Below are positions 26,746-35,567 of a stretch of DNA of 64,000 nucleotides, piece after piece. The DNA is from Adlercreutzia shanghongiae. GTDB lineage: Bacteria; Actinomycetota; Coriobacteriia; Coriobacteriales; Eggerthellaceae. Positions within the stretch are counted from its first letter, which is position 1. Every line of letters starts with the position of its first letter. A program made the translations under genes and the position numbers. Under the pieces are notes generated by a model. The model was not told the DNA's origin, ran no database searches, and saw only the letters and a list, made by a program, of their open reading frames with translations. Location of the stretch: positions 1-64,000 of the forward strand of contig NZ_JAYMFI010000007.1 of the NCBI RefSeq assembly GCF_035830635.1, in the 5' to 3' direction.

Positions 26746-27756
26746 TTAGAGGGCGAGGGGAGCCTCTTCGATGGCTTCCTTCGCCTCTAAAAACTCCGAG
26801 GCCGCCTGGGCGCAGTTGGCGCCGTCAGCCACGGCCGTGACCACCTGACGCAGCTCCTTGGTGCGCACGTCGCCGGCGGCGAACACGCCGGGCATGGTGG
26901 TCTTGCCCATGGCATCGGCGATGATGTAGCCGCCACCGTCCACATCAAGCTCGCCTTCCAAGAACGCGGTGTAGGGCTTCATGCCGATGGCGATGAACAC
27001 CGCCGAGGCATTAAGAACTCGCTCTCCGTCGGTCTTGAGGTTGCGGATCTTAAGACCGGCCACGCGCCCGTCGTCGCCGACGACGAACTCTTCAGAGGTG
27101 GAGTCCCAGCAGAACTCCACGTTGGGAAGCTCGCGCAGGCGCTCATGGTAGATGGCCGTGGCGCGCAGCTTGTCGCGACGGTGCACGAGGTACACCTTGC
27201 GGCAGATGCGGGACAGGTAGATGACGTCGGCCGCCGCTGTGTTCCCGCCGCCGACCACCACCACGTCCTTGTCGCGGAAGAAGTTGCCGTCGCAGGTGGC
27301 GCAGTAAGAGACGCCGCGCCCGCGCAGCTCCTCCTCCCGCGCCAGGCCGAGCTGGGCCGCCACCGCGCCCGTGGCCACGATGACCGTGCGGGCGAAGTAC
27401 GTGTTGAACGGCGTGACGAGTTTGTTGGGCTCCGAGGAGAAGTCGACGGAGGTGACGTCTTCCATGATGGCCTTCGCGCCGAAGGACAGGGCCTGGTCGT
27501 ACATGTCCATGGAAAGCTCGAAGCCGCTGGTGGAGCGGGTGTAGCCCGGATAGTTCTCCAAGTGCTCGGTCTGGGCGCATTGCCCGCCGGGGGAGAGGCG
27601 CTCGAAGAGCACCGTCGTAAGCCCGGCGCGGGCCGCGTAGAGCGCCGCCGTGAGGCCGGCCGGTCCGGCGCCGATGATGGCGAGGTCGAACACCTCCTGG
27701 CCCTCGGCGGGCCCCACCGGCGCACCCATGCGGTTGTCGGTTGTCTTTTCAGCCAT
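26746..27756 (-). CDS. trxB: thioredoxin reductase
   Basis: 336 residues, FAD/NADPH enzyme that reduces thioredoxin. The FAD motif GAGPAGLTAALYAARAG, the redox-active CATC (SYCATCDGNFF), the NADPH motif GGGNTAAAD and the late FAD contact GVFAAGDVR are all present. The start is the ATG at 27756 (MAEKTT) with GAGAGGG upstream; the frame continues but without a site. The partner trxA lies upstream on the same strand, with a nested-palindrome repeat in the 184-base gap. Confidence 0.96.
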   Translation of the reverse strand: MAEKTTDNRMGAPVGPAEGQEVFDLAIIGAGPAGLTAALYAARAGLTTVLFERLSPGGQCAQTEHLENYPGYTRSTSGFELSMDMYDQALSFGAKAIMEDVTSVDFSSEPNKLVTPFNTYFARTVIVATGAVAAQLGLAREEELRGRGVSYCATCDGNFFRDKDVVVVGGGNTAAADVIYLSRICRKVYLVHRRDKLRATAIYHERLRELPNVEFCWDSTSEEFVVGDDGRVAGLKIRNLKTDGERVLNASAVFIAIGMKPYTAFLEGELDVDGGGYIIADAMGKTTMPGVFAAGDVRTKELRQVVTAVADGANCAQAASEFLEAKEAIEEAPLAL

Positions 27757-27811
27757 CGTTGCCCTCTCATAGGGTGATGAATAGACGTTACAATAGTGGT
27801 GGAGCGTAGAG

Positions 27812-27923
27812 GAACACGGGGTGCTGCTCACCAAGCGAGTTCCGCAGCGAACGAAACAGGACTCAATGTCCTGTTTCGCCGAGCGAGGACTGTCTGAGCG
27901 ACTGAGCGGTACCCCGTGTTCCG
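27812..27923. repeat. dispersed nested-palindrome element, copy B (between trxA and trxB)
   Basis: In opposite orientation to copies A and C. The outer arm GGAACACGGGGT (27812) pairs perfectly with ACCCCGTGTTCC (27912). The apex is AACAGGAC/GTCCTGTT. The conserved middle blocks read AAGCGAGTTCCGCAGCGA and GAGCGAGGACTGTCTGAGCG. Confidence 0.85.
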
Positions 27924-27940
27924 ACCCCGGTGAGCCGCAG

Positions 27941-28249
27941 CTACAGCATCGAGAGGATGTTCTGCTTGGGCTGGGCCCCGAGGCGCTCGTTTTTGATTTG
28001 GCCGTTCTCGAAGACGATGAGCGTCGGCACGCTGGAGACCTGGTACTTGAAGGCCAAGTCCGGGCTCTGGTCGATGTCCACCTTGTAGACGGCCAGCTGC
28101 CCTGCTTTCTCGGTCGCGATCTCGTCGATGACGGGAGCCACCATGCGGCACGGCCCGCACCACGTGGCGAAGAAATCCACCAGGACGGGGGTGGTGGCCT
28201 CGAGCACCTTGGTCTGGAACTCGTCAGTTGTCTTGATTACCTCTGCCAT
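27941..28249 (-). CDS. trxA: thioredoxin
   Basis: 102 residues, the classic thioredoxin fold with the redox motif FFATWCGPCRMVAP, cis-proline in SSVPTLIVFENG, and usual length. It supplies electrons for ribonucleotide reductase, methionine sulfoxide reductase and other disulfide enzymes. A good ribosome-binding site (AGGAGG) precedes the ATG on the minus strand. It is probably co-transcribed with trxB, although the repeat element between them may reduce read-through. Confidence 0.97.
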   Translation of the reverse strand: MAEVIKTTDEFQTKVLEATTPVLVDFFATWCGPCRMVAPVIDEIATEKAGQLAVYKVDIDQSPDLAFKYQVSSVPTLIVFENGQIKNERLGAQPKQNILSML

Positions 28250-28531
28250 TGCGTCCTCCTAAAGGTTCGGGTTCGGGTGAGCGGGGCCGAAACTGCGCAC
28301 TGGCGGCCCCTCGGCCTGCGCTGCATACCATGATTTATTCTAGCCAAAGGACCAACCGATGGCGGCACCCGTCAAGGGACTGACACGAAACCGTGGCGTT
28401 TGCGGTAGATAACCTGCGCGAAGGGTGCGCATATCTTCAACGGTACGATATCGCCCAAGCCCGCGCCTTCCGCTGCGCCGCCAAAATGCCTATAGTGAGC
28501 ATGAGCTCACGCAGAGAGGAAGGAGTGCGCC

Positions 28532-29920
28532 GTGGCCGTCGATTTGGTCTCGCTGGCCCTCATATCGCTGGTGTCCGTCGCCTGTCCCGTCATTGCCGGC
28601 TTCATCCCGGGCAAGCCCATCCCCGAGACGGTGCTGCTCCTTCTGGCCGGATCGCTTCTGGGCCCCCATGTTCTCGGCGCCATCCAGACTACCGACGCCA
28701 TCAACCTGCTGTCCGATTTGGGCCTCGCGTTTCTGTTCCTTCTTGCCGGCTACGAGATCTCCCCGAAGAGCCTGACGGGCACCGAGGGGCGGCGCGGGGC
28801 CGCCACCTGGGCCATCACCTTCGCCATCGCGTTTCTGGTCGTGGCCGTCTGGCCGACGCTGTCGGCCTTCGAGCTGGACGGCCTGGCCGTGGTCATCGCG
28901 CTCACCACCACGGCCATGGGCACGCTTCTGCCCATCTTGCAGGAACGCGGCATCTTGGGCACCCGGGTGGGGGACGAGATCATCGCCTACGGCACCTGGG
29001 GCGAGCTTTTGCCCATCATCGCCATGGCGCTGCTCCTCTCGGCGCGGGCCACCTGGCAGACCGTGGCCATCCTGCTCGCCTTCCTCGCCATCGCCGTGGC
29101 GGCGGCCGCCGTGCCGAAGATCGCCGAGCGCATCGGCGGCTACGTGCACCGGTTCATCGTCGCCAACGCCAACACCAATTCCCAGATGGTTATCCGCGCG
29201 GTGAATCTGCTGCTCATCGGGCTGACGGCCATCTCCGCCGTCTTCGACTTGGATATCGTGCTCGGCGCCTTCGCCGCCGGCTTCATCCTGCGCTACCTCA
29301 TACCCGAGGGAAACCAGACCATGGAGATGAAGCACAATGCCATCGCCTACGGCTTTCTCGTGCCGCTGTTCTTCGTGGTGTCCGGCGCGAAGGTGGATTT
29401 GCGGGCCATCGGCGCGGAGCCGGAGCTGCTCGTGCTGTTCGTCCTGCTTCTGCTGTTCGTGCGGGCGCTGCCCATTTTCGTGGGCCTCTCTACGGGACGG
29501 GAGTCGCGCACCATGGACGTGCGCGAGCGGCTGACCGTCGCCTTCTACTGCACGACGGCGCTGCCCATCATCGTGGCTGTCACCAGTGTGGCCGTCTCCG
29601 CCGATGCCATGAGTCAGCAGACCGCCTCGGTGCTCGTGGCCGCAGGGGGCGTCACCGTGCTCCTCATGCCGCTTTTGGCCTCGGCCATGGCCCATTCCGT
29701 CAATGCCGAGCTGGGCGGTGCGCTGCGCGAGATTCGCGAGCAGCCCCGCGCCGTGGGTAGCATCTTGGCCGCGCACCGCCGTCGCGAGCGCGAGCGGCAC
29801 CGCCAGTTGAAGGCGCGCCTGGCCGCCGCGGGCGCGCGTCATGCCGACGCTTTCGACCTCACCGAGCGCTGCCCGAACGGCGCGTGCGGCGCCCCCGAAA
29901 CCGAGGACGACGGCCATTAG
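28532..29920 (+). CDS. CPA2-type cation:proton antiporter
   Basis: 462 residues with about 12 membrane helices. The pattern of the Kef/Na+-H+ exchanger fold is clear: an early IPETVLLLLAGSLLGP helix, LGLAFLFLLAGYEISP, and the discontinuous helix near VFDLDIVLGAFAAGFILRY. There is no RCK/TrkA-N domain, so it is not a full KefB/C. It ends in a cytoplasmic Arg-rich tail of about 60 residues (RRRERERHRQ). It exchanges Na+ or K+ for protons; the ion is not predictable. GTG 28532 follows AGAGAGGAAGGAG. Confidence 0.82.
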   Translation: MAVDLVSLALISLVSVACPVIAGFIPGKPIPETVLLLLAGSLLGPHVLGAIQTTDAINLLSDLGLAFLFLLAGYEISPKSLTGTEGRRGAATWAITFAIAFLVVAVWPTLSAFELDGLAVVIALTTTAMGTLLPILQERGILGTRVGDEIIAYGTWGELLPIIAMALLLSARATWQTVAILLAFLAIAVAAAAVPKIAERIGGYVHRFIVANANTNSQMVIRAVNLLLIGLTAISAVFDLDIVLGAFAAGFILRYLIPEGNQTMEMKHNAIAYGFLVPLFFVVSGAKVDLRAIGAEPELLVLFVLLLLFVRALPIFVGLSTGRESRTMDVRERLTVAFYCTTALPIIVAVTSVAVSADAMSQQTASVLVAAGGVTVLLMPLLASAMAHSVNAELGGALREIREQPRAVGSILAAHRRRERERHRQLKARLAAAGARHADAFDLTERCPNGACGAPETEDDGH

Positions 29921-29950
29921 GGAGATGGAGAGGCGGGGATGGGCCCCTTC

Positions 29951-29959
29951 TGCTACAAT
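29951..29959 (+). promoter_or_regulatory. extended -10 of prfA
   Basis: TGCTACAAT, 61 bases before the prfA start. The -35 region is poor, as is usual for TGn-type promoters. Confidence 0.5.
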
Positions 29960-30019
29960 GCGAAGTTGCGCCTTCAAGGCGTCTTCTAACCCACACCGTT
30001 TCACGCAAAGGAAGCACCC

Positions 30020-31093
<1,074 letters not shown>

Positions 31094-31153
31094 CCGTTCA
31101 TTCGGCCTTGTGGGGCGAACGAACGAGCCGGCTGCGGCCCTTACGAACTTGAC

Positions 31154-31270
31154 GGCTCGGCTGGTCGGTAGAGGCGCCGTGCTCAGACAGTCCTCGCTCG
31201 GCGGAACAGTCCACTGGACTGTTCCGTTCGCTGCGGAACTCCGCGCGGACCTCCACCGACCATCCGAGCC
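31154..31270. repeat. dispersed nested-palindrome element, copy C (between prfA and prmC)
   Basis: The outer arms at 31154-31174 and 31250-31270 are reverse complements with 19 of 21 positions pairing (GGCTCGG...GGTCGGT against ACCGACC...CCGAGCC). The apex is AACAGTCC/GGACTGTT. The middle block GCTCAGACAGTCCTCGCTCG matches copy A almost exactly. Confidence 0.85.
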
Positions 31271-31303
31271 TGACTCTCCCATGGTTGGGGAAGGTGTGGA
31301 ACG

Positions 31304-32425
31304 GTGACGAACGAAACGTGGACGATAAAAACTGCTCTTGAGTGGACTGAGGGGTATCTGGGCGATAAGGGGGACGAGAACCCGCGGCTGTCGGCTCAGT
31401 GGCTGTTGTCCGAGGCGACGGGGCTCTCGCGCATGCACCTGTTCGTCAACTACGACCGACCGCTCTCGGAGGACGAGCGCGCGCTGCTGCGCGGTTATGT
31501 GAAGCGGCGCGGGGCGGGGGAGCCTCTGCAGTACATCACGGGGGAGGTGATCTTCCGGCACATCACCGTGAAGGTGCGTCCCGGCGTGCTCATTCCCAGA
31601 CCTGAGACCGAAGTGCTCGTGAGCGAGGTGCTCGCGGCCCTGCCGGCGCCCGGCCCGCGCGAGGCCCAGTGGAACACCGAGGCCGCCGCCCAGGAGCGCG
31701 AGGCCGTGGAGGCCCTCAAGAAGGCGGTGGAAGAGGCCTCCGAGGCGCTCTCCGAAAATCAAAGGAGCGCCGATGAGGTTCGTTCGCCGGACGATTCCGC
31801 AGGGGGCGACTCCGGTCGCCCCTCTTCAAGCGAGTCGGTCCCAGCAGATGAGGTCGGACTGAAGTCCGCCCCTACGGAAGAAGCCGAGCCAGCTGGTAAA
31901 AACCTGCTGGTGGCCGACCTCTGCACGGGGTCTGGCTGCATCGCCTGCTCGCTGGCCTACGAGCACCCCGCCATTCGCGTTATCGCCACCGACATTGCCC
32001 CCGAAGCCGTGGAGCTCGCCAAGGAGAACGCCGAGGCGCTGGGGCTGTCCGACCGCGTGGCGGTGCTGCAGTGCAGCTTGGGCTCGGGCATCGGCGCCAA
32101 GCGCCTGGGCACCTTCGACGCCGTGGTGTCGAACCCGCCCTACGTGCCCACCTCCGTGCTGTCGGAGATTCCCCGCGAGGTGGCCAACTTCGAGCCTGCG
32201 CTGGCGCTCGATGGCGGCGAGGACGGCTTGGCCCTGTTTCTGCCCTTGGCCGAGTGGGCCGCCTCGGCGCTCAAGCCCGGCGGCCTTCTGGCCTGCGAGC
32301 TGTTCGAAGACCATATGGACGCTGCTGCGGCCGTCGCCCAGGCCTATGGCTTCACCGACATCCGCATCGTGAACGACCTGACCGACCGCCCCCGCATTCT
32401 TCTGGCGAGAAAGGAAACGCTATGA
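31304..32425 (+). CDS. prmC: PrmC, release-factor glutamine methyltransferase, with inserted disordered segment
   Basis: 373 residues, about 85 longer than usual. It methylates the GGQ glutamine of release factors. The N-terminal helical domain (to about 95) ends in the hallmark GEPLQYITGE. Residues 113-198 are an acidic, Ser/Glu-rich insertion not found in typical PrmC, placed between PRPETEVLV and the SAM-binding VADLCTGSGCIA. The catalytic NPPY is intact (VVSNPPYVP). The insertion's DNA contains two perfect hairpins (31801-31825 and 31855-31868), so it may derive from a palindromic repeat. GTG 31304 follows GGGGAAGG. Confidence 0.9.
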   Translation: MTNETWTIKTALEWTEGYLGDKGDENPRLSAQWLLSEATGLSRMHLFVNYDRPLSEDERALLRGYVKRRGAGEPLQYITGEVIFRHITVKVRPGVLIPRPETEVLVSEVLAALPAPGPREAQWNTEAAAQEREAVEALKKAVEEASEALSENQRSADEVRSPDDSAGGDSGRPSSSESVPADEVGLKSAPTEEAEPAGKNLLVADLCTGSGCIACSLAYEHPAIRVIATDIAPEAVELAKENAEALGLSDRVAVLQCSLGSGIGAKRLGTFDAVVSNPPYVPTSVLSEIPREVANFEPALALDGGEDGLALFLPLAEWAASALKPGGLLACELFEDHMDAAAAVAQAYGFTDIRIVNDLTDRPRILLARKETL

Positions 32426-33255
32426 CATCGAACGGTACGCTTGAGGAGACGCTCGTCTCGGCTGAGACGGCGATGCGGGAGCGTTTGGACGGCTTTCAGC
32501 CGGAGGTGGGCCTCATTCTCGGCTCGGGGCTCGGTCCTTTGGCCGAGCAGATCGCCGATCCCGTCTTCATTCCCTTCGGGGACGTGCCCGGCATGGGAGT
32601 GTCCACGGCCTCGGGCCATGTGGGTCGCTTCGTGGCCGGCACGCTCGGCGGCAAATCGGTGCTCGCCATGCAGGGGCGCCTCCACGGCTACGAGGGCTAC
32701 ACCGCCCAGCAGGTCGCCTTTCCGGTATGGCTCATGGCGCGCCTCGGTATCGACGCGCTCGTCACCACCAATGCGGCCGGTGCCATCAATGAGAGCTATG
32801 CGGTGGGCGATTTCTGCCTCATGACCGATCAGTTGAACTTCACCGGGCGTAATCCTGTCGCGGGCACCGAGCCCGACGCCATGGCGCCGCGGTTCTTCTC
32901 TATGCTGGATGCCTACGACCCGGATTTGCGTGCATTAGCGCATCGTGTGGCCGACGATCTGTCTATTTCGGTGCAGGAGGGCGTCTATCTCGGCCTTCTC
33001 GGCCCCTCGTTCGAGACGCCGGCGGAGATTCGGATGTTCCGCCGTTGGGGCGCCGATACCGTGGCCATGTCCGTGTGCGAGGAGGTTATCGCCGCCCGCC
33101 ATGTGGGCCTGCGCGTTTTGGGCATCTCGCTTGTGAGCAACATGGCCTGCGGCGTCGAGGGCGCCAATCCCTCCGATGAGGAAGTCCACGAAGTGGCCCA
33201 AACCCGCGAGCGCGACTTCTGCCGTCTCATCGAGGGCATTCTGCGGGAAATGTAG
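32422..33255 (+). CDS. purine nucleoside phosphorylase
   Basis: 277 residues, trimeric PNP/MTAP family. It cleaves inosine and guanosine with phosphate. Signatures: LGSGLG (phosphate loop), MQGRLHGYEGY, VTTNAAGAIN, and GADTVAMSVCEEVIAARHVG with the base-binding Glu. The ATG overlaps the prmC stop (ATGA), so the two are coupled. The usual trimeric-PNP S-x-H-P phosphate motif appears as STASGHVGR. Specificity for 6-oxopurines is likely but not certain. Confidence 0.9.
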   Translation: MTSNGTLEETLVSAETAMRERLDGFQPEVGLILGSGLGPLAEQIADPVFIPFGDVPGMGVSTASGHVGRFVAGTLGGKSVLAMQGRLHGYEGYTAQQVAFPVWLMARLGIDALVTTNAAGAINESYAVGDFCLMTDQLNFTGRNPVAGTEPDAMAPRFFSMLDAYDPDLRALAHRVADDLSISVQEGVYLGLLGPSFETPAEIRMFRRWGADTVAMSVCEEVIAARHVGLRVLGISLVSNMACGVEGANPSDEEVHEVAQTRERDFCRLIEGILREM

Positions 33256-33265
33256 CTTTCCGCAA

Positions 33266-33299
33266 GAGGGGGGCGGCCGAGGCCGCCCCCCTCGTTCTG
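33266..33299. terminator. bidirectional terminator between convergent genes
   Basis: GAGGGGGGCGGC (33266) pairs perfectly with GCCGCCCCCCTC (33282-33293) around CGAG. It serves the purine nucleoside phosphorylase gene on the plus strand and possibly the gamma carbonic anhydrase gene on the minus strand. Confidence 0.75.
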
Positions 33300-33301
33300 T
33301 G

Positions 33302-33856
33302 CTACTTCAACGCGATGGTCATGATATCGCGGGGAAGGTCGCGTCCCTCGTAGATGATGCCGGCATCCGCCAGCTCGCGACCGATGGCGGCATAGCCCTC
33401 GGCGGACAGACGGTTGCCCTCGATTTCCTCGGGCGTGAGCGGGCGGCGCACCTTGGCGGGCGCGCCCACCACCAAAGAGCCCTCGGGCACGATGGTGCCC
33501 TCCGTGACGAGCGCGCCGGCCGCCACCAGCGAGTTCGCACCGATGACCGCGCCGTTCATGATGACGCATCCCATGCCGAGCAGCGCATTGTCGCCCACCG
33601 TGCAACCGTGTACCACCGCTCCGTGGCCAATGGTGACGCCGCTTCCGATGACGCAATCTTGGTCGTAATCGAGGTGCAGGCAGCAGTTCTCCTGCACGTT
33701 GGTGCCCTCGCCGACGACGATCTTGCTTCCGTAGTCGCCGCGCAGGGTGGCGTTAAACAAGATGGTGGCGTCCTTGCCCACCTCGACGTTGCCGACGAGC
33801 GTGGCGTTGGGGGCGATGCGCGATTCAGGGTGCACGGTAACTTGGCGATAATCCAC
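33302..33856 (-). CDS. gamma-class carbonic anhydrase-like hexapeptide-repeat protein
   Basis: 184 residues forming a left-handed beta helix from hexapeptide repeats, with a C-terminal helix. Metal-binding histidines fit the family: CCLHLDYD, GHGAVVHG. It belongs to the YrdA/CaiE/Cam-like group, whose members bind zinc or iron; many have no measured CO2-hydration activity. The GTG at 33856 is preferred because GAAGGGA lies before it; an earlier GTG at 33898 has no site. It is convergent with the purine nucleoside phosphorylase gene. Confidence 0.85.
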   Translation of the reverse strand: MDYRQVTVHPESRIAPNATLVGNVEVGKDATILFNATLRGDYGSKIVVGEGTNVQENCCLHLDYDQDCVIGSGVTIGHGAVVHGCTVGDNALLGMGCVIMNGAVIGANSLVAAGALVTEGTIVPEGSLVVGAPAKVRRPLTPEEIEGNRLSAEGYAAIGRELADAGIIYEGRDLPRDIMTIALK

Positions 33857-33947
33857 GATGGTTCCCTTCGGGTTTGTTGCGGCTAGGTTCTCGTCCACTT
33901 TAGGGAATTCATCGCGGAGCCGAAAGGGACAATTTCGCTCAACAGAG

Positions 33948-34091
33948 AAAAAGTGGCTTAGAAATCACGATTCTTTGACTTGAATTGCCACCCGTGTAAT
34001 ACACCACCAGGGAAAATGGCGGTGAAAAGTCGCTCTTTGGGTGAAATCAGGTGAGTGAAGGTCAAACAATCGTGATTTTCAAGCCACTTTT
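33948..34091. repeat. 144-bp element with about 35-bp inverted ends
   Basis: The left arm (33948-33982; contains AAGTGGCTTAGAAATCACGA) and the right arm (34058-34091) are reverse complements over about 35 positions with about five mismatches. The interior is unrelated to any gene. On the minus strand the element follows the stop codon of the C39-like gene and ends in TTTTT, so it may act as a long-stemmed terminator; its form also fits a miniature transposable element. Confidence 0.7.
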
Positions 34092-35025
34092 AGGCCGCAT
34101 GAACTTCGAATGCCGCGGCGGTGGCATCGATGATGTCGTCGAAGGGCCAGCTTTTGGCAGAGCGGCTGGGGCTTGAGGGGTCGTGCAGGATGATGCGCGA
34201 GTCCTTGTCGATGTCGTCGAGCACCACAACGGAGGCCGCCGGGGCGAAGGTTCCCGGCTGCGTGACCACGAGCACCGGCACTTTCGACACGATGGCGCAC
34301 CGCAGTCCGTGGGCATCGGCCGGCAGCGGCTCCAACGCCAGCCCGAATTCGGCGCCCGCCTGCTGAAGGTAGGCGGCGACGGTGTCCACCCCGGCCGCGG
34401 TCATGTCGTGGTCGGTGGCCCACTGGGCGAATTCCACGGGCGTGTAGGTCGTGTCGCCCGTGGTGGCGATGTAGGCCATGGCAAGGGCCGTGGGCGCCGC
34501 GCCGGTGCTGCCCATGGCGGCCTGGCCGTAGGGCACGTGAGCCCAGGAGGCGTCGTTTTGGTAGAGCGAGGGGACGACCCCTTTCTCCCACTGGGCCGCG
34601 GCCGTGCTCGTCGCGGTGGCGCTGTCGGCGGTCGCGTAGGGCGAATCGGCGTCGGCGGTGGCGGGCATGAGCCACCAGTAGGCGAGCAGGGCGGCGAGCA
34701 GCAGCACGAGGGAGGCGGCCACGGCGTAGATGGCCAGGCGCAGCCCCTGGTGGGCGCGCATCATGGGCACGAGGCCCTGGCTCTTCAGCTCGGCGAATTC
34801 GGGATGGTTGGAAGCGTAGGCGCGGAAGGACTTCCACGAGGGCGTGAGCATGGGGTGCTCGGCGCGCTCGGTGAGCTCGAGGGTGACCGGGTCGGGCACG
34901 AAGTTGCCCGCAGCGGTGGCCTGCGGGTGCAGGGAGGCGGCGCGCACCGCGGCGTTGTCGGAGGCGGGGGAAGCGGGGCTTGGGACGGCTAGCTTGCGAC
35001 GGTGGACGGCGGCAGTGGTGCTCAT
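34090..35025 (-). CDS. membrane-anchored C39-like pseudopeptidase
   Basis: 311 residues. The N-terminal roughly 95 residues are cytoplasmic and basic, one membrane helix spans about 97-118, and the outer domain (about 148-300) resembles the Peptidase_C39_2 fold: SLYQNDASWAHVPYG, then MGSTGAAPTALAM. Active members have Cys in the GCGPTS block; here it is Ala176. The later GHF motif that supplies the catalytic His reads PGTF (Thr259). The closing HDP is kept. It therefore probably binds rather than cleaves peptides. A strong site (GGAGAGGAGAAGG) precedes the ATG. No partner gene is adjacent. Confidence 0.75.
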   Translation of the reverse strand: MSTTAAVHRRKLAVPSPASPASDNAAVRAASLHPQATAAGNFVPDPVTLELTERAEHPMLTPSWKSFRAYASNHPEFAELKSQGLVPMMRAHQGLRLAIYAVAASLVLLLAALLAYWWLMPATADADSPYATADSATATSTAAAQWEKGVVPSLYQNDASWAHVPYGQAAMGSTGAAPTALAMAYIATTGDTTYTPVEFAQWATDHDMTAAGVDTVAAYLQQAGAEFGLALEPLPADAHGLRCAIVSKVPVLVVTQPGTFAPAASVVVLDDIDKDSRIILHDPSSPSRSAKSWPFDDIIDATAAAFEVHAA

Positions 35026-35189
35026 GGCCTTCTCCTCTCCTGGCTAGACCTTGCTCCTTTTCAATCGTAAGTCTACGGAAGCCCCGTTCGGCGGGATTGA
35101 CAAACGGTCAACCGTCACGGGGGCGCGGCCCATTTGTCACCGCCTGTGCCCGTTTCGTCAGCTTCCCGTAGAAATATGAGCAAAACGCC

Positions 35190-35217
35190 TTGCGTTTGTG
35201 CAGGGGAGTGCTAGACT
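35190..35217 (+). promoter_or_regulatory. promoter of the ilv leader
   Basis: TTGCGT (35190-35195), a 16-base spacer and TAGACT (35212-35217). It gives a leader of about 340 bases before ilvD. Confidence 0.6.
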
Positions 35218-35224
35218 CCCGAAC

Positions 35225-35498
35225 CAAGTTAATACCGATGAAATGCGTTGACGAGGAACGGCGGGGGCGAACCCATCTCAAGAGAGCCTGCGGTTGGTGC
35301 GAGCAGGCGATGGGCGACCCGAGCAGCCACCTTCGAGCAGTTCGGTGCGAACGGCATCTCGGTCGACAGGCTTACCGCCGGGCCGGGGGCAAGTAGCGTC
35401 GGACCGGCGACACCGTTATCTGTCGTAGAGTTCTCCCGCGCGGCGCGCCCGCGTGGTCGTCTCGTTTCCGGCCCGGTGCATCTTGCAGCGGGTTTTTT
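35225..35498 (+). promoter_or_regulatory. T-box-like leader of the ilv operon
   Basis: The conserved T-box stem I pattern is visible: AGAGAG (35281) followed by GCCTGC, GGTTGGTGCGAGC and GCAGGC, with CCCATC/GATGGG closing the helix, and GACGAGGAA upstream. CCACCTTCGAGC follows as in many T-boxes. The T-box sequence itself is not clear: AGCGTCGGACCGG (near 35397) or GCGTGGTCG (near 35451) are candidates. The specifier codon cannot be read with confidence; a branched-chain amino acid is expected from the operon. An intrinsic terminator ends the leader. A small reading frame (35190-35396) inside it is not thought to be a gene. Confidence 0.6.
35472..35498 (+). terminator. leader terminator (attenuator) before ilvD
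   Basis: CCCGGTGCA (35472-35480), loop TCT, TGCAGCGGG (35484-35492), then six T. It lies 70 bases before ilvD, so full-length transcription requires antitermination. Confidence 0.8.
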
Positions 35499-35567
35499 CG
35501 TTTTGGGATTGATCCGCATCGGCCTTTTCGGGACGGATGCGGGGGTAAGCGAGAGGAAGCGAGGCCT

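Noticed and set aside
35190..35396. 68-codon frame upstream of ilvD
   Set aside because: It starts on the -35 box of the ilv promoter and lies across the T-box-like structure. There is no run of branched-chain codons as in a leader peptide.
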